NCBI RefSeq assembly: GCF_022513585.1
Contig: NZ_JAKWBF010000010.1
Span: 85,276-149,275 of the forward strand
Length of the DNA: 64,000 nucleotides
From: Gordonia gummivorans
GTDB taxonomy: Bacteria; Actinomycetota; Actinomycetes; Mycobacteriales; Mycobacteriaceae
Reading direction: 5' to 3'
Shown here in pieces: positions 51,508-61,814 of the stretch. Position 1 is the stretch's first letter; every line of letters begins with the position of its first letter. Under the pieces are notes generated by a model that was not told the origin of the DNA, did not search any database, and saw only the letters and a program-made list of their open reading frames with translations. Both the position numbers and the translations under genes were made by a program.

Positions 51508-52752
51508 ATGGAACGTCGAATCCCCAAGGTGCGCGACCTCGCACCGCTGATGCAGTTCAAGAAGCCGGAGTTCAACGCCAAGAAACGGCGGCTCGACGCG
51601 GCGCTGACCATCGAAGATCTCCGCAAGATCGCCAAGCGTCGCACACCGAAGGCCGCCTTCGACTACACCGACGGCTCGGCGGAGGCCGAACTGTCGATCG
51701 AACGCGCACGACAAGCGTTCCGCGACATCGAGTTTCACCCCGCGATCCTGCGCGACGTGGCCAAGGTGGACACCAGCTGCACCATTGCGGGCGGTCGGAG
51801 CGAACTCCCGTTCGGCATCGCTCCCACCGGCTTCACCCGGATGATGCAGACCGAGGGCGAGTATGCGGGCGCCCGAGCCGCCGCGCGGGCCGGCATCCCG
51901 TTCTCGCTGTCCACCATGGGCACGGCGTCGATCGAAGACGTGAAGGACGCAAACCCATCGGGCCGCAACTGGTTTCAGCTCTACATGTGGAAAGACCGGG
52001 ACCGCTCGATGGCCCTCGTCGACCGCGCCGCGAAAGCCGGCTACGACACCTTGCTCGCGACGGTCGACGTGCCGGTCGCCGGTGCCCGGCTGCGCGACAA
52101 ACGCAACGGCATGTCGATTCCGCCGGCGCTCACCTTCGGAACGGTCATCAATGCGCTCCCCCGGCCACAGTGGTGGATCGACTTCCTCACCACCGAACCA
52201 CTCGCCTTCGCATCGCTGGATCGGTGGTCGGGAACGGTCGCCGAACTACTGGACACCATGTTCGACCCCACCGTCACCTTCGACGACCTCGCCTGGATCA
52301 AGTCCCAGTGGCCGGGGAAGCTCGTGGTCAAGGGCATCCAGACGCTCGACGACGCGAAGGCGGTGGTCGACCTCGGCGTCGACGGGATCGTGCTGTCGAA
52401 TCACGGCGGCCGCCAGCTCGACCGCGCGCCCATCCCGTTCCACCTGCTGCCCAGCGTTGCCGCCGAGCTCGGTGAGCGCACCGAGATCATCCTGGATACC
52501 GGAATCATGTCGGGCGCCGACATCGTCGCCGCCATCGCACTGGGCGCCGACTTCACCCTCGTCGGCCGCGCATATCTGTACGGGCTGATGGCCGGCGGCG
52601 AGGCGGGTGTCGACCGGATGATCGCGATCCTGACCGAGCAGATCGAACGCACCATGCGCCTGCTCGGCGTCGCAACGCTCGACGACCTGAACCCCGGGCA
52701 CGTCACGCAACTGATGCGGCTCATCCCGCGGACCGACGCCGCTCGGTATTGA
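51508..52752 (+). CDS. lldD: L-lactate dehydrogenase (quinone), LldD2-type FMN enzyme
   Basis: A 414-residue FMN-dependent alpha-hydroxy-acid dehydrogenase, the same length as and nearly collinear with M. tuberculosis LldD2. The FMN/substrate signature is [16 protein letters not shown] with catalytic His; [37 protein letters not shown] and [14 protein letters not shown] follow. It oxidises lactate to pyruvate at the membrane. ATG 51508 follows AGAGAGG. The 230 bases before it (51274-51507) hold no gene. Confidence 0.92.
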   Translation: MERRIPKVRDLAPLMQFKKPEFNAKKRRLDAALTIEDLRKIAKRRTPKAAFDYTDGSAEAELSIERARQAFRDIEFHPAILRDVAKVDTSCTIAGGRSELPFGIAPTGFTRMMQTEGEYAGARAAARAGIPFSLSTMGTASIEDVKDANPSGRNWFQLYMWKDRDRSMALVDRAAKAGYDTLLATVDVPVAGARLRDKRNGMSIPPALTFGTVINALPRPQWWIDFLTTEPLAFASLDRWSGTVAELLDTMFDPTVTFDDLAWIKSQWPGKLVVKGIQTLDDAKAVVDLGVDGIVLSNHGGRQLDRAPIPFHLLPSVAAELGERTEIILDTGIMSGADIVAAIALGADFTLVGRAYLYGLMAGGEAGVDRMIAILTEQIERTMRLLGVATLDDLNPGHVTQLMRLIPRTDAARY

Positions 52753-52983
52753 CTCGAAGAGTTCCCTCCGCACCCTGAGGCCCCCTCCGCTCCACGAGGC
52801 TCCCGTGGGTGGATCCTGTGTATATCGCTCCCCGGAGCTGCGACGTTACGCGGCTGTAGTCCGTTCGGGTGTTTTTACAATCAATGCGCCGAACAGGGCC
52901 GATACGGGTTGCCCGATCCCGTCGCGCGCCACAATACTGAGTTCTCACGTGTGCGCGAGTCGGTCCCAAGGAGTGTGTTCTCG

Positions 52984-54420
52984 ATGTCGTACTACCCGCC
53001 GGGCCCACCGACGTCTCCCTCGGGCGCTTTCACCGGACCGATGGCTACTCCGCCGCGCAATCGACGGGCACTGACCTTTGTGCTGTCGGCCATCGTCGTT
53101 GTTCTGGCGTTGGTGCTCGCGGCCGGCGTGGTTCTCGTCGTGAAGGCCCGGGATGGCAGCATCCAGATCCCCGGACTCACACTCACCTCCGCCGAGGACC
53201 GCGGCGTCGACCCGTTCACCACCGCAGTCGCCGTCGCCAAGCCGTCGTCGCTCGGGAATGTCAAGCTCTCGGCGCAGGTCGGGTATCCGACGCAGGGCAC
53301 GGTGACGGTCAACGGTTCGCAGCCCGGGCTCTATGGCGTCTACCCCGCCGAGACCGGTGCGTCGTCGATCCCCAACCAGCTGTCGCGCCAGTACGCCGCC
53401 AAGCCCGCGGCAGGCCGCGCGTTCGGTAAGGCCAACGGCATCAGCGAGGCCGCGGTGCCCTACTACCTGAACACCCTCACACCGGTGGTGCTGACCCGCG
53501 ACACCTGGGTCACCGATCACCGCTACGCCAACGAATCGGCATCGCCCTATCAGGCGGTACTCGAGGCCGGTACGTGCGTGCTGGTCGACCCGGCCGGGGT
53601 CCCGCGCGTCCGCTGCATCAGCGGCAGTCCGCTCGGGCCGCCCGCGGCCGCACCCGTCGGCGGCTACCGCCTCGAAGGCAACAGGTGGGACGGGTACGAG
53701 ACCGAACGGGTCACCCGCATCTGCTACCAGAATCAGTACGTCACCACGATCAACAACACGACGACGATCATCGAACGCCCCGGACCAGGACCGCAGGACG
53801 GCCCGCGCCGCGGCGTGCTCGAGGTCGTCGACGTGCGGACGGGCATCGTGGCGCCCCGACCGGTCGGCGGCGGCGTCGACCTCTATGGGCTGCCCCCCTT
53901 GCCGGCTCCACTTCCCGACCCCTTCGTCGCCAACACCCCCTTCATCGCCACGGACGAGGCACAGGCCAGAGACAACGGCCTCGCTCGCCCGGGCAGCCCG
54001 CTTCCCGCGACCGAGGTCACCGAACGGGCCACCGCGAACCGCGGAGTTCCGGAAGGTGCACCGGAGTCCGAGACGAGCGCGGCGCGGTCGAGTTCCCTCG
54101 AGGTGACCAGCACGCCGGGTGGCCTGGAGTCGACCGCCGTGTCGACGACGACGTCGGTGCCTGCGTTCCCACGTGGACCGCAGACGACGGAAACAACCAC
54201 CACGACGGAGACCACGACTCCGACAACCACCACCGAAACCACAACGCCCACAACGACGGTCGAGACCACGACACCTACCACGACCATCGAGACCACAACG
54301 CCCACCACAACCGAGACCACCACCACGGAAACAACCACCACCGAGACGACGACCACCGAAACCACAACCGAGACCACCACGACGGAAACGACGACCACCA
54401 CGACTGAACCGGTGTCCTAG
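52984..54420 (+). CDS. DUF6777-like membrane-anchored protein A with threonine-rich tail
   Basis: A 478-residue surface protein: a Pro-rich N-terminus (MSYYPPGPPTSP), one transmembrane helix (about residues 37-59), a DUF6777-like extracellular domain (about 70-330) with GLYGVYP, YLNTLTPVVLTRDTWVTDHRYAN and VDPAGVPRVRCISGSPLG, then a tail of more than 70 residues of TTTET repeats. The Cys seen after GLY in copy B is absent here and a new Cys appears in GTCVLVD. It is the first of a tandem pair with 54594-55982. Function unknown; the Thr tail may be glycosylated. Confidence 0.8.
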   Translation: MSYYPPGPPTSPSGAFTGPMATPPRNRRALTFVLSAIVVVLALVLAAGVVLVVKARDGSIQIPGLTLTSAEDRGVDPFTTAVAVAKPSSLGNVKLSAQVGYPTQGTVTVNGSQPGLYGVYPAETGASSIPNQLSRQYAAKPAAGRAFGKANGISEAAVPYYLNTLTPVVLTRDTWVTDHRYANESASPYQAVLEAGTCVLVDPAGVPRVRCISGSPLGPPAAAPVGGYRLEGNRWDGYETERVTRICYQNQYVTTINNTTTIIERPGPGPQDGPRRGVLEVVDVRTGIVAPRPVGGGVDLYGLPPLPAPLPDPFVANTPFIATDEAQARDNGLARPGSPLPATEVTERATANRGVPEGAPESETSAARSSSLEVTSTPGGLESTAVSTTTSVPAFPRGPQTTETTTTTETTTPTTTTETTTPTTTVETTTPTTTIETTTPTTTETTTTETTTTETTTTETTTETTTTETTTTTTEPVS

Positions 54421-54593
54421 CGACAAGCGCGCCGGCGGACGGGATCGTCCGCCGTCGTTCGATCGGAGTAGATCGACTCCTCATGTCGGTTCATGATCCG
54501 ACATCCGATTGCCCGTTGGCACACCTCGCCCCGATACTCGAAGCACGAACACTTGCCCCGCGGCGAGCGCCGCAGGCCGTAGGAGCGTGCCGA

Positions 54594-55982
54594 ATGTCGT
54601 ACTACTCGCCGCCTGGTCCACCGACCTACCCACCGGGGCCTTACAGCGGAGCCCAGCCCGCTGCTCCTCGTCCTCGCCGCGGTCTCACCTACGCCCTGGC
54701 TGCCATAGTGGTGGTACTGGCCCTCGTGCTCGTGGCGGGATTCATCTTCGTCACCAAGTCCAAGGACGACAACTTCACGATTCCCGGCCTCACACTCACT
54801 TCTGCGAATGAACCCGGCATCGATCCGTTCACCACACCGGCCAACGTGGCTCAACGGACATCGCTCGACAAGGTGCATCTGTCGGCACAGGTGGGCGCAC
54901 CCAAGGACGGCACCAGGCAGGTGAACGGCACCCAGCCTGGCCTCTACGCCCGCGGTGGACCGACCTGCGACACGAATGCGTTGGCACGCAACCTGACTGC
55001 CGATCAGAGGGCGGCGACAGCATGGGCCGGCGTCTTCGGGATCCGCACATCGTCGATTCCGCACTACTTGAACACCCTGTCGTCGGTGTCACTGACCGCG
55101 GACACCTGGGTCACCGACCACGCGTACAAGGACGGCAGCGCTCGGCCATATCAGGCGGTCCTGCAAAACGGTACGTCCGTACTCATCGACAGTGCCGGTG
55201 TTCCCCGCGTACGCTGCGCGGGCGGCAACCCGCTGACCCCGCCCGCCGAAACCCCGGTCGGCGGTTACCGACTCGAAGGCAGACAGTGGGAGGAATACCA
55301 GACCAAACTGGTCACCCGCGTCTGCCCCAACGATCGTCGCGTCGACACGGTCGACAACAAGCCGATGATCGTGCCCGTCCCGCCACCACCACCGCCCGGA
55401 CCCGACGGCAATCAGCTGCCCGGGCAAGGCTTCTTGACGCTCGTCGACCCGCTGACGGGCAACACATACGGTCTCTACCTCCGACCCGAGATCAACGACA
55501 TCTCCCTCTACCCTCCGCTGGAGGAGACTCTGCCGGACCCCATCCGCATCAACGTTCCGTTCGTGCCCGCCGACGAGGAGCAAGCTCGCGACAACGGCCT
55601 GGCGCGAGCGGGCAGCCCGTTGCCCGCCGACCATCTCCTCAGGGTCGCATCGGAGCAGCAGAATGTGCCGCAGGGCGCCCCCGATTCCGAGTCGAGCGAG
55701 CCGAACCAATCATCTTCGGAGTCAACCGAACCCAACCCCTCAGACATCTCGACCGAACCATCACCGTCAGAGGTCTCCACGGAACCGTCGACCGAACCCA
55801 CCACCACGACGGAAGCGACCACTACGACCACCACGACCGAACCGACCGTCGAACAGACAACAGAGCAGACCACCGTGGAGACGACCCAGCCGACAACCGA
55901 ACCGACCGTCGAACAGACGACTCAGCCGGAGGCGGTGCCCGAGGACACCGGTGCGGTCACCACAACGGCACCGGCGTCTTAG
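54594..55982 (+). CDS. DUF6777-like membrane-anchored protein B, paralogue
   Basis: A 462-residue paralogue of the preceding protein. Same layout: MSYYSPPGPPTYPP, transmembrane helix (about residues 33-55), extracellular domain with GLYARGGPTCDTN, YLNTLSSVSLTADTWVTDH and IDSAGVPRVRCAGGNPL, then a Ser/Thr/Pro/Glu tail (TTEQTTVETTQPTTE). The first Cys (in PTCDTN), probably disulfide-bonded, matches the family pattern. Separated from copy A by 173 bases. Confidence 0.8.
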   Translation: MSYYSPPGPPTYPPGPYSGAQPAAPRPRRGLTYALAAIVVVLALVLVAGFIFVTKSKDDNFTIPGLTLTSANEPGIDPFTTPANVAQRTSLDKVHLSAQVGAPKDGTRQVNGTQPGLYARGGPTCDTNALARNLTADQRAATAWAGVFGIRTSSIPHYLNTLSSVSLTADTWVTDHAYKDGSARPYQAVLQNGTSVLIDSAGVPRVRCAGGNPLTPPAETPVGGYRLEGRQWEEYQTKLVTRVCPNDRRVDTVDNKPMIVPVPPPPPPGPDGNQLPGQGFLTLVDPLTGNTYGLYLRPEINDISLYPPLEETLPDPIRINVPFVPADEEQARDNGLARAGSPLPADHLLRVASEQQNVPQGAPDSESSEPNQSSSESTEPNPSDISTEPSPSEVSTEPSTEPTTTTEATTTTTTTEPTVEQTTEQTTVETTQPTTEPTVEQTTQPEAVPEDTGAVTTTAPAS

Positions 55983-56045
55983 TGGTCCTGTCCACAAATT
56001 CGCCGGGGGTCTTCGGTGGAATTTCTGAACAGCACCACTTAGCGG

Positions 56046-57578
56046 TCACACGGATACCGCAGGTGCCGCGTACTGCGCGGTGGTGGTGAAACGCAGGTTA
56101 TCGTCGACGAGTTCGCCACTGCGCAAACGACGTTGGTCCTCGTAGTAGTTCATCGACATCGTCCACGGACCCTCGATACCCTGCTTGGGCAGGTCGGCGA
56201 GCGCTCGCTTGACGTAGCCGGCGGCGAAGTCGAGTACCGGCTTGGTCTCCATCGCGGGGTCGGCCTCGGCGCGGACGGCGGCGTAGCCGTGTTCGTCCAT
56301 GTAGCCGATCAGTTTGCACAGGTACTCGCAGAGCAGGCCGACCTTGAGGGTCCACGACGAATTGGTGTAGCCGATCGCCATCGCGAGGTTGGGCACGCCG
56401 TCGAGCATCAGCCCGCGGTAGACGACGTGGTCGGGCAGCGCGACCGGCTCACCGTCGACGCTCAGTTCCATTCCGCCGAGCAGTTGCAGGTTGAGACCCG
56501 TTGCGGTGACAATGATGTCGGCCTCGAGTTCGCGGCCACTCTCCAACAGGATGCCGTTCTCGGTGAAGGTCGCGATGCGGTCGGTCACCACCGACGTCTT
56601 GCCCTCGCGGATCGTCTTGAACAGGTCGCCGTTGGGCACCGCGCACAGACGCTGATCCCATGGGTCGTAGGGCGGGTTGAAGTGTTCGTCGACCGGGAAT
56701 CCCGCCGGCAGGAACTTGGCGTTCACCGAGCGGATGACCCGCCGTGCGGCCTTCGGAAACCGTTGGCAGAACGTGAAAACGAGTCTCTGCTGCGCGATGT
56801 TCTTACGTCGCGCCCACTGATAACCGCGCTCGTCGCCGAGCAGTCGGCGCAGGGTGTTCGCGATCGCATCCTCGCGGGGAATCGGCATGATGTACGACGG
56901 CGTGCGTTGCAGCATCGTCACATGCCCGGCCTGCTCGGCCATCGCCGGCAGCAACGTGACAGCTGTTGCGCCACTTCCGATCACCACGACCCGCTTCCCG
57001 GAGTACTCGAGATCCTCCGGCCAGTGCTGTGGGTGGATGATCTGTCCGCGGAACCGGTCCCGCCCTTCGAAATGCGGGGTGAACCCCTCGTCGTAGCGGT
57101 AATAGCCTGAGCCACAGAAGATCCAGCTCGCCTTGATCTGGATCCGCGCGTTGTCCTCGGACCGGTCGATCTCGACCGTCCACTGCGATTCGTCCGACGA
57201 CCACGCCGCCGACACAACTCGATGGCCGTACCGAATGTGCTCGGCGAGACCGTCCTCGTCGATCGCCTCGTGCAGATACGACAGAATCCGCGGCGCGTCG
57301 GCGATGGACTGCTTGTCTCGCCACGGCTTGAACTCGTACCCGAACGTGTGGAGATCGCTGTCGGAGCGGATGCCGGGGTAGCGGAACAGGTCCCAGGTGC
57401 CGCCCGCGGCGTCGCGCGCCTCGATGATCGTGAAGGTCTTCGACGGCAGTTCGGTGGTCAGGTAGTGCCCCGCGCCGATGCCGGAGATGCCGGCGCCGAT
57501 CACGAGAACATCGACCGTGTCGACCGGGTTGCTGGTGGGCACTGGATTTGTTGTTGGCACTGGATCTGTTGTTGGCAC
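56046..57578 (-). CDS. Flavin-containing (Baeyer-Villiger type) monooxygenase with N-terminal hexapeptide repeat
   Basis: A 510-residue paralogue of the monooxygenase at 49257. It has the FAD site VLVIGAGISGIGAGHYL, NADPH site VVVIGSGATAVTL and fingerprint FRGQIIHPQHWP. GTG 57578 has a perfect AAGGAGG site 5 bases upstream. The first 18 residues are three copies of VPTT(D/N)P-type hexapeptides from an 18-bp tandem repeat, each beginning with an in-frame GTG. Divergent from a PucR regulator. Confidence 0.9.
   Translation of the reverse strand: MPTTDPVPTTNPVPTSNPVDTVDVLVIGAGISGIGAGHYLTTELPSKTFTIIEARDAAGGTWDLFRYPGIRSDSDLHTFGYEFKPWRDKQSIADAPRILSYLHEAIDEDGLAEHIRYGHRVVSAAWSSDESQWTVEIDRSEDNARIQIKASWIFCGSGYYRYDEGFTPHFEGRDRFRGQIIHPQHWPEDLEYSGKRVVVIGSGATAVTLLPAMAEQAGHVTMLQRTPSYIMPIPREDAIANTLRRLLGDERGYQWARRKNIAQQRLVFTFCQRFPKAARRVIRSVNAKFLPAGFPVDEHFNPPYDPWDQRLCAVPNGDLFKTIREGKTSVVTDRIATFTENGILLESGRELEADIIVTATGLNLQLLGGMELSVDGEPVALPDHVVYRGLMLDGVPNLAMAIGYTNSSWTLKVGLLCEYLCKLIGYMDEHGYAAVRAEADPAMETKPVLDFAAGYVKRALADLPKQGIEGPWTMSMNYYEDQRRLRSGELVDDNLRFTTTAQYAAPAVSV
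57525..57578 (-). repeat. 18-bp tandem repeat with three GTG codons at the monooxygenase start
   Basis: Three 18-bp units (GTGCCAACAACA(G/A)ATCCA twice, then a diverged third) encode VPTTDP, VPTTNP and VPTSNP. All three GTG codons are in frame; only the first has a Shine-Dalgarno sequence. Confidence 0.85.
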
Positions 57579-57683
57579 TGTGCCTCCTTGGGCTGGCTGT
57601 TGCGTCCACAATCCCCTCGGGCGACACCAATAGCCAGTGACAGAACGCACCAGAATCGGTCCCATGAGGTGCATAATGACCAC

Positions 57684-58892
57684 ATGGTGAGCGACTGGCC
57701 ACAGGTATCGGCCGCCGTGGGAGATGTGATCCGCCAGGGCTCCCAGCTGGTGCTCAACGCGCGCGACGATTGGGTGTCCGCCATGCACGACGCCGCGCTG
57801 GGCAGTGTTCGGATGGCCGCCGTGGCCGAGGACCCCGTGCTCGCCGAGGGCACCCGGCGGACCAACCTGGCCAACATCATGCACTGGGCCGCCGCCAATG
57901 TGTCGAGGCCCGGCGAACGGGTGTCGGTGAACATGACGCCGGAGATCGTGAACGCGACCCGCGATCTCGTCCGGCGCGGCCTCGACGAGTCCGCGCTCGA
58001 TTCGTTCCGGACCGCGCAAAGCGTCGCCTGGCAGTTGTGGATGGAGATCTGCTTCGGGCTCACCGACGACACAAAGGTGCTGCATGAGCTGTTGAGCGTG
58101 ACCTCGAGGTCGATCTCCACCTTCATCGACGACACCGTCGAGGCGATGACCAAGAGCATGGCCGCCGAACGCGCCGACCTCGCGCGCGGCACGCACGCGC
58201 AGCGTCGCACCACCGTGGCATTGCTCCTCGAAGGCGCGCCGATCCCCCGGGCTCGCGCCGAAGCGCAACTCGGCTATCGGCTGTCCGGCCGGCACACCGC
58301 CGTCGTGCTGTGGTCCGACGGACCCGACCCGGCGGCCGAACTCGAGGCGGCAGCCGCGGACCTCGGCCGGGTGACCGACCGATTCGGGCTGTCGGTCATC
58401 GCCAGTGCGTCGTCGTGGTGGTTGTGGCTGCCGACCGACTCGTCGTCGATCCCCGACCGACTCGATGCACATCCCACGATCGGCATGGCGATGGGCCGAA
58501 CCGGCAACGACGTCGAAGGCTTCCGTACCAGTCACTTTCAGGCGCTGACAGTTCAGCGTGTGCTCTCGCGTATGACGTCCGGACGTCGGATTGCACGGTT
58601 CGACGACGTACGGCTGGTCTCACTGCTCGACACCGACCGGCCCGCCGTCGACGAGTTCGTGACCGATGTCCTCGGCGACCTCCACCAAGCACCGCGCGAA
58701 CTCCAGGCCACCCTCCGCACGTGGATTGGTCTGCAGTGCAACACAGTTCGGACCGCACAGGAGACGTATACGCACCGCAACACCATCGTCCGCCGACTCG
58801 CCCGCGCCGAGAGTCTGCTACCGAGGCCCCTCACCGAGAATCTCGTCGACGTCGCCGTGTGCCTGGAAGTCCTCGAGTGGCGAGGCAAGTGA
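57684..58892 (+). CDS. PucR/CdaR-type transcriptional regulator
   Basis: A 402-residue regulator. The N-terminal 160 residues form a helical sensor region. The middle (about 190-290) is a GGDEF-like degenerate domain typical of CdaR proteins, and the C-terminal PucR helix-turn-helix contains TLRTWIGLQCNTVRTAQETY followed by THRNTIVRRLARAESLL. CATAAT (57672-57677) 6 bases before ATG suggests a leaderless transcript. It is divergent from the monooxygenase and is its probable regulator. Confidence 0.87.
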   Translation: MVSDWPQVSAAVGDVIRQGSQLVLNARDDWVSAMHDAALGSVRMAAVAEDPVLAEGTRRTNLANIMHWAAANVSRPGERVSVNMTPEIVNATRDLVRRGLDESALDSFRTAQSVAWQLWMEICFGLTDDTKVLHELLSVTSRSISTFIDDTVEAMTKSMAAERADLARGTHAQRRTTVALLLEGAPIPRARAEAQLGYRLSGRHTAVVLWSDGPDPAAELEAAAADLGRVTDRFGLSVIASASSWWLWLPTDSSSIPDRLDAHPTIGMAMGRTGNDVEGFRTSHFQALTVQRVLSRMTSGRRIARFDDVRLVSLLDTDRPAVDEFVTDVLGDLHQAPRELQATLRTWIGLQCNTVRTAQETYTHRNTIVRRLARAESLLPRPLTENLVDVAVCLEVLEWRGK

Positions 58893-58942
58893 GGCTGAGC
58901 AGCTCACCCCCGCCTGAGGTGCGAGTACCCACCGCCCGCCGG

Positions 58943-59142
58943 CTGAGGCGCGAGCTCGCGAGCCTCGAAGCCCCTGGTGAGCGAACATCGTTGTCTCACC
59001 AGGCCTTCGAGGCTCGTCGCTAGCGCTCCTCACACCTCAGGCAGCGGTAGGGATTTCACCCCCGCCGGCTAGCGCTCCTCACACCTCAGGCAGCGGTGGG
59101 GATTCCACCCCCGCCGGCTTGCGCTCCTCGCACCTCAGCTCA
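58943..59142. repeat. Hairpin repeat family C, copy 3, with 49-bp tandem extension
   Basis: A palindrome from CTGAGGCGCGAGC to CACACCTCAG (58943-59040) with arms GAGCCTCGAAGCCCCTGGTGA and TCACCAGGCCTTCGAGGCTC. Its right end is repeated as 49-bp direct repeats starting at 59020, 59069 and 59118 (CTAGCGCTCCTCACACCTCAG..). It fills the convergent gap between the PucR and STAND-LuxR genes. Confidence 0.85.
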
Positions 59143-59156
59143 GGGAGCAGTTGGGA

Positions 59157-61751
59157 TCAGCGCGCGCGAACGCGCTCGGCCAGGCCGGCGCGGTCGGGCA
59201 CGTCGACCTTCATGCATGCCCGGTAGATGTGGCCCTCCACGGTTCGCGTCGACAACGTGAGGCGCTCGCCGATCTCGCGGTTCGACAGACCCGCAGCAAC
59301 GAGATTCGCGATCTCGCGCTCACGCGGCGTCAGCGGAAGCGGATCGGCCATGGCGGTGAGCGCCGGTGTCGTCAAGCCCCCGCACTCGGCAGCGAGCCGA
59401 TAAGCGGCCGAGGCACTGCGCGTCGAGGCTCGGTTGTCGCCGGCCGCCGCATAGAACACCGCCGCTTGCGCCGCCGAGTCGGCGGCGCAGGCGAGTGCCC
59501 CGGTGGTCTCGAACTCCGCAGAGCAAAGCTCCAGTGCCGCAGCATCTCTTGATTCGACGGCGACCGCGTGCCGCACATATGCCTGCACGAGTTCGCCGTC
59601 GATGGACGCAGCGAGCTTCGCCAGTGGCTTGGCCGCGTCGGTGTCGCCCAGGCGAGCCGCCGCATGCAGGGCCTCGGCCGCCACGCTGCGTTGGGTGGAC
59701 GCAGCAGCGAAGTCGGCGGTCTCGTGCGCCACGCAGATCGCTTCGGAGACTTGTCCTTCGGCGGCGGCGAGCCACACTCCGGCCAGCCGCAGAAGTGGCT
59801 CGAACACGGCGACGTGCGGACGCAGATCCTTGCGAACAGCGTCGGCCAGCGCCCGCGACTCGTCGATCTCGCCGAGCTGCGCGAGTACGGTCGCCAATGC
59901 CATTCGCGCCGGAAATCCCCATGCGGACATGACATCCGAGGCCATGGCGGCGGTGGCTTGCCGTAATGTCGCCGCCGCCCGATCCAACCGTCCTTGCGCC
60001 GCCTCGACGACGCCGGTGAAGGTCTGCGCCATGCCCCAGGCCAGATACTGGCCGGGACTCGAGAACTCGGCGTAGCTCGCGGCGAACTCGCGCGCTCGAG
60101 CGAGCCGGCCCGCATAGACCAGCGCCTGCAGTTCACCGAACACCGCCGAATACCGCACCAACCCGTCCATGCTCGGCGGGATCTCGACCGCCCGCGCGAT
60201 CGCGAACACCTCGTCGGCCTCACCCATCAAGCACAGCGAGCGCTCGGCCGCGAACGCCGCCCAGTACGACGCAGCCGGGATGGCGGCGTCGTTGCCCAAC
60301 ACCTTTCGAGCGCGTTCTGCGGCGGCCACCAGGTTGTTGGCCTGCATGTCGCGCACTGCGGCAGCGGCATCCACCATGTCGACCAGTGCCGGCGTGCTGA
60401 TCCGCGCCTGCAGGAGGGCCAGCATCTCGTCGCCCCGCTCGCCGTCGCCCATGGCGAAGTCGAAGTTCCACAGACGTGTCATTCCCCAACGGAGAACATC
60501 GAGTTCGTCGAGCGTGTCCGGATCGATGGCGACCATCACCTGCTCGCCCTCGTCGGGGCGGCCCTGCCAGAGCAGCGCTCGCGCAAGGAGATCCGCCGCA
60601 TCCAGTCCACCGCCCCGCTCGATGGCGGCCCGGGCGAACCGCTCTGCCGCAGCGACATCCGACAGCGCGATGGCGCTGCGCGCCGCGTCGAGCATGACCT
60701 TCTGATCGGTCTCCTGGTCGCTGTCGATTGCCAAGTCCGCCAGCCTGATTCGACCCTGACCAGACTTGGGCCTGCCGCGTTGCGCGAGTGCGGTCACGAG
60801 TTCGCCACGCAGGCGGCGGGCACGCAGACGACCGATGCGTCCGCGCACCACATCGCCGAGCAGCGGATGCGCAAACCGCGCCAACAGGACCCGGCCGTCC
60901 TGGGTGATCCGGATCAGCCCACGCCGCTCGGCCTCTTCGACCTCTGCCTCGCCGGCAACCTCGACCAGCAGGTCGACCTCGATGGGCTCACAGAGGCTTA
61001 GCAGATTGAGCGCGTTGGTCACGCCGTCGGGGAGAGCCGCGATACGACTTTCCAGCAACGACGCGAACTCCGTGGTGACCGAGGCGTTTCCGCGAAGCTG
61101 CCAGATCCCGCCCTCGCATCGCAGACTGCCCGATTCGCGGGCCCCGGTGACGAGGTGGTGCAGGAAGAGGGCGTTGCCGCCGGACGCCTTCCACATCAGC
61201 TCCGCCGAGAGTCCTTCCACCTGACCGCCAAGGGTCTGCTCGAGCAGGTCGACGCTCTGTTCGCGGGTGAACGCGTCGAGTTCGATCCGATCGAGGTAGC
61301 GGTCCTTCCACAGCGACATCACGGCGTCGGGCACCCGTTCACCGCTGCGAATGGTGGCGATGATGCGGGCATCCCCGTCGATCGCGAGCTGATGCAGCAG
61401 GGTTGCCGACAGTGGGTCGAGGAGATGCGCGTCGTCGACGCCGAGGATCACCTCACCCGCGTCGAGCAGCGATTCGCGTGCCGCGGAAAGGTAACCGACG
61501 GCGTCCTTGGCGGTCGACGGTGGTACGACCGGCGCGAAGGCGCCAAGCGGGATGGATCGCGCCGACTCACTACCGACCACCCATCGCACATTGGGGAGGG
61601 TTTCGGTGACCTGACGGGCGAGCGTCGTCTTGCCGACGCCGGCCGAACCGGTGAGGACGATGCCGCGGCTGTGACCGTCGCTCGTCAGCAGCGCATTTCG
61701 CGCGGCGTCGAACTCGACGCGACGCTCGACGAGGGCCCACGTTCCCGACAC
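59157..61751 (-). CDS. Large STAND/LuxR-type ATPase regulator (MalT-like)
   Basis: An 864-residue signal-transduction ATPase. Walker A is GSAGVGKTT (residues 35-43), Walker B VILGVDDAHLL (about 102-112). A TPR-like helical region covers about 340-780. The C-terminal LuxR helix-turn-helix is LTPREREIANLVAAGLSNREIGERLTLS followed by TRTVEGHIYRACMKV. Such proteins activate catabolic or secondary-metabolite genes; the target is unknown. Confidence 0.9.
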   Translation of the reverse strand: MSGTWALVERRVEFDAARNALLTSDGHSRGIVLTGSAGVGKTTLARQVTETLPNVRWVVGSESARSIPLGAFAPVVPPSTAKDAVGYLSAARESLLDAGEVILGVDDAHLLDPLSATLLHQLAIDGDARIIATIRSGERVPDAVMSLWKDRYLDRIELDAFTREQSVDLLEQTLGGQVEGLSAELMWKASGGNALFLHHLVTGARESGSLRCEGGIWQLRGNASVTTEFASLLESRIAALPDGVTNALNLLSLCEPIEVDLLVEVAGEAEVEEAERRGLIRITQDGRVLLARFAHPLLGDVVRGRIGRLRARRLRGELVTALAQRGRPKSGQGRIRLADLAIDSDQETDQKVMLDAARSAIALSDVAAAERFARAAIERGGGLDAADLLARALLWQGRPDEGEQVMVAIDPDTLDELDVLRWGMTRLWNFDFAMGDGERGDEMLALLQARISTPALVDMVDAAAAVRDMQANNLVAAAERARKVLGNDAAIPAASYWAAFAAERSLCLMGEADEVFAIARAVEIPPSMDGLVRYSAVFGELQALVYAGRLARAREFAASYAEFSSPGQYLAWGMAQTFTGVVEAAQGRLDRAAATLRQATAAMASDVMSAWGFPARMALATVLAQLGEIDESRALADAVRKDLRPHVAVFEPLLRLAGVWLAAAEGQVSEAICVAHETADFAAASTQRSVAAEALHAAARLGDTDAAKPLAKLAASIDGELVQAYVRHAVAVESRDAAALELCSAEFETTGALACAADSAAQAAVFYAAAGDNRASTRSASAAYRLAAECGGLTTPALTAMADPLPLTPREREIANLVAAGLSNREIGERLTLSTRTVEGHIYRACMKVDVPDRAGLAERVRAR

Positions 61752-61814
61752 GGCCCAATCGTACGACCGTCAAGCGCTGGTGGGAACCGGTTATCCGACC
61801 GACCGGCACTCGCC

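Noticed and set aside
52945..54426. 493-codon antisense frame over the DUF6777-like gene
   Set aside because: The Gly/Arg-rich sequence mirrors the Thr-rich repeat and the sense gene has a signal-anchor and paralogue.
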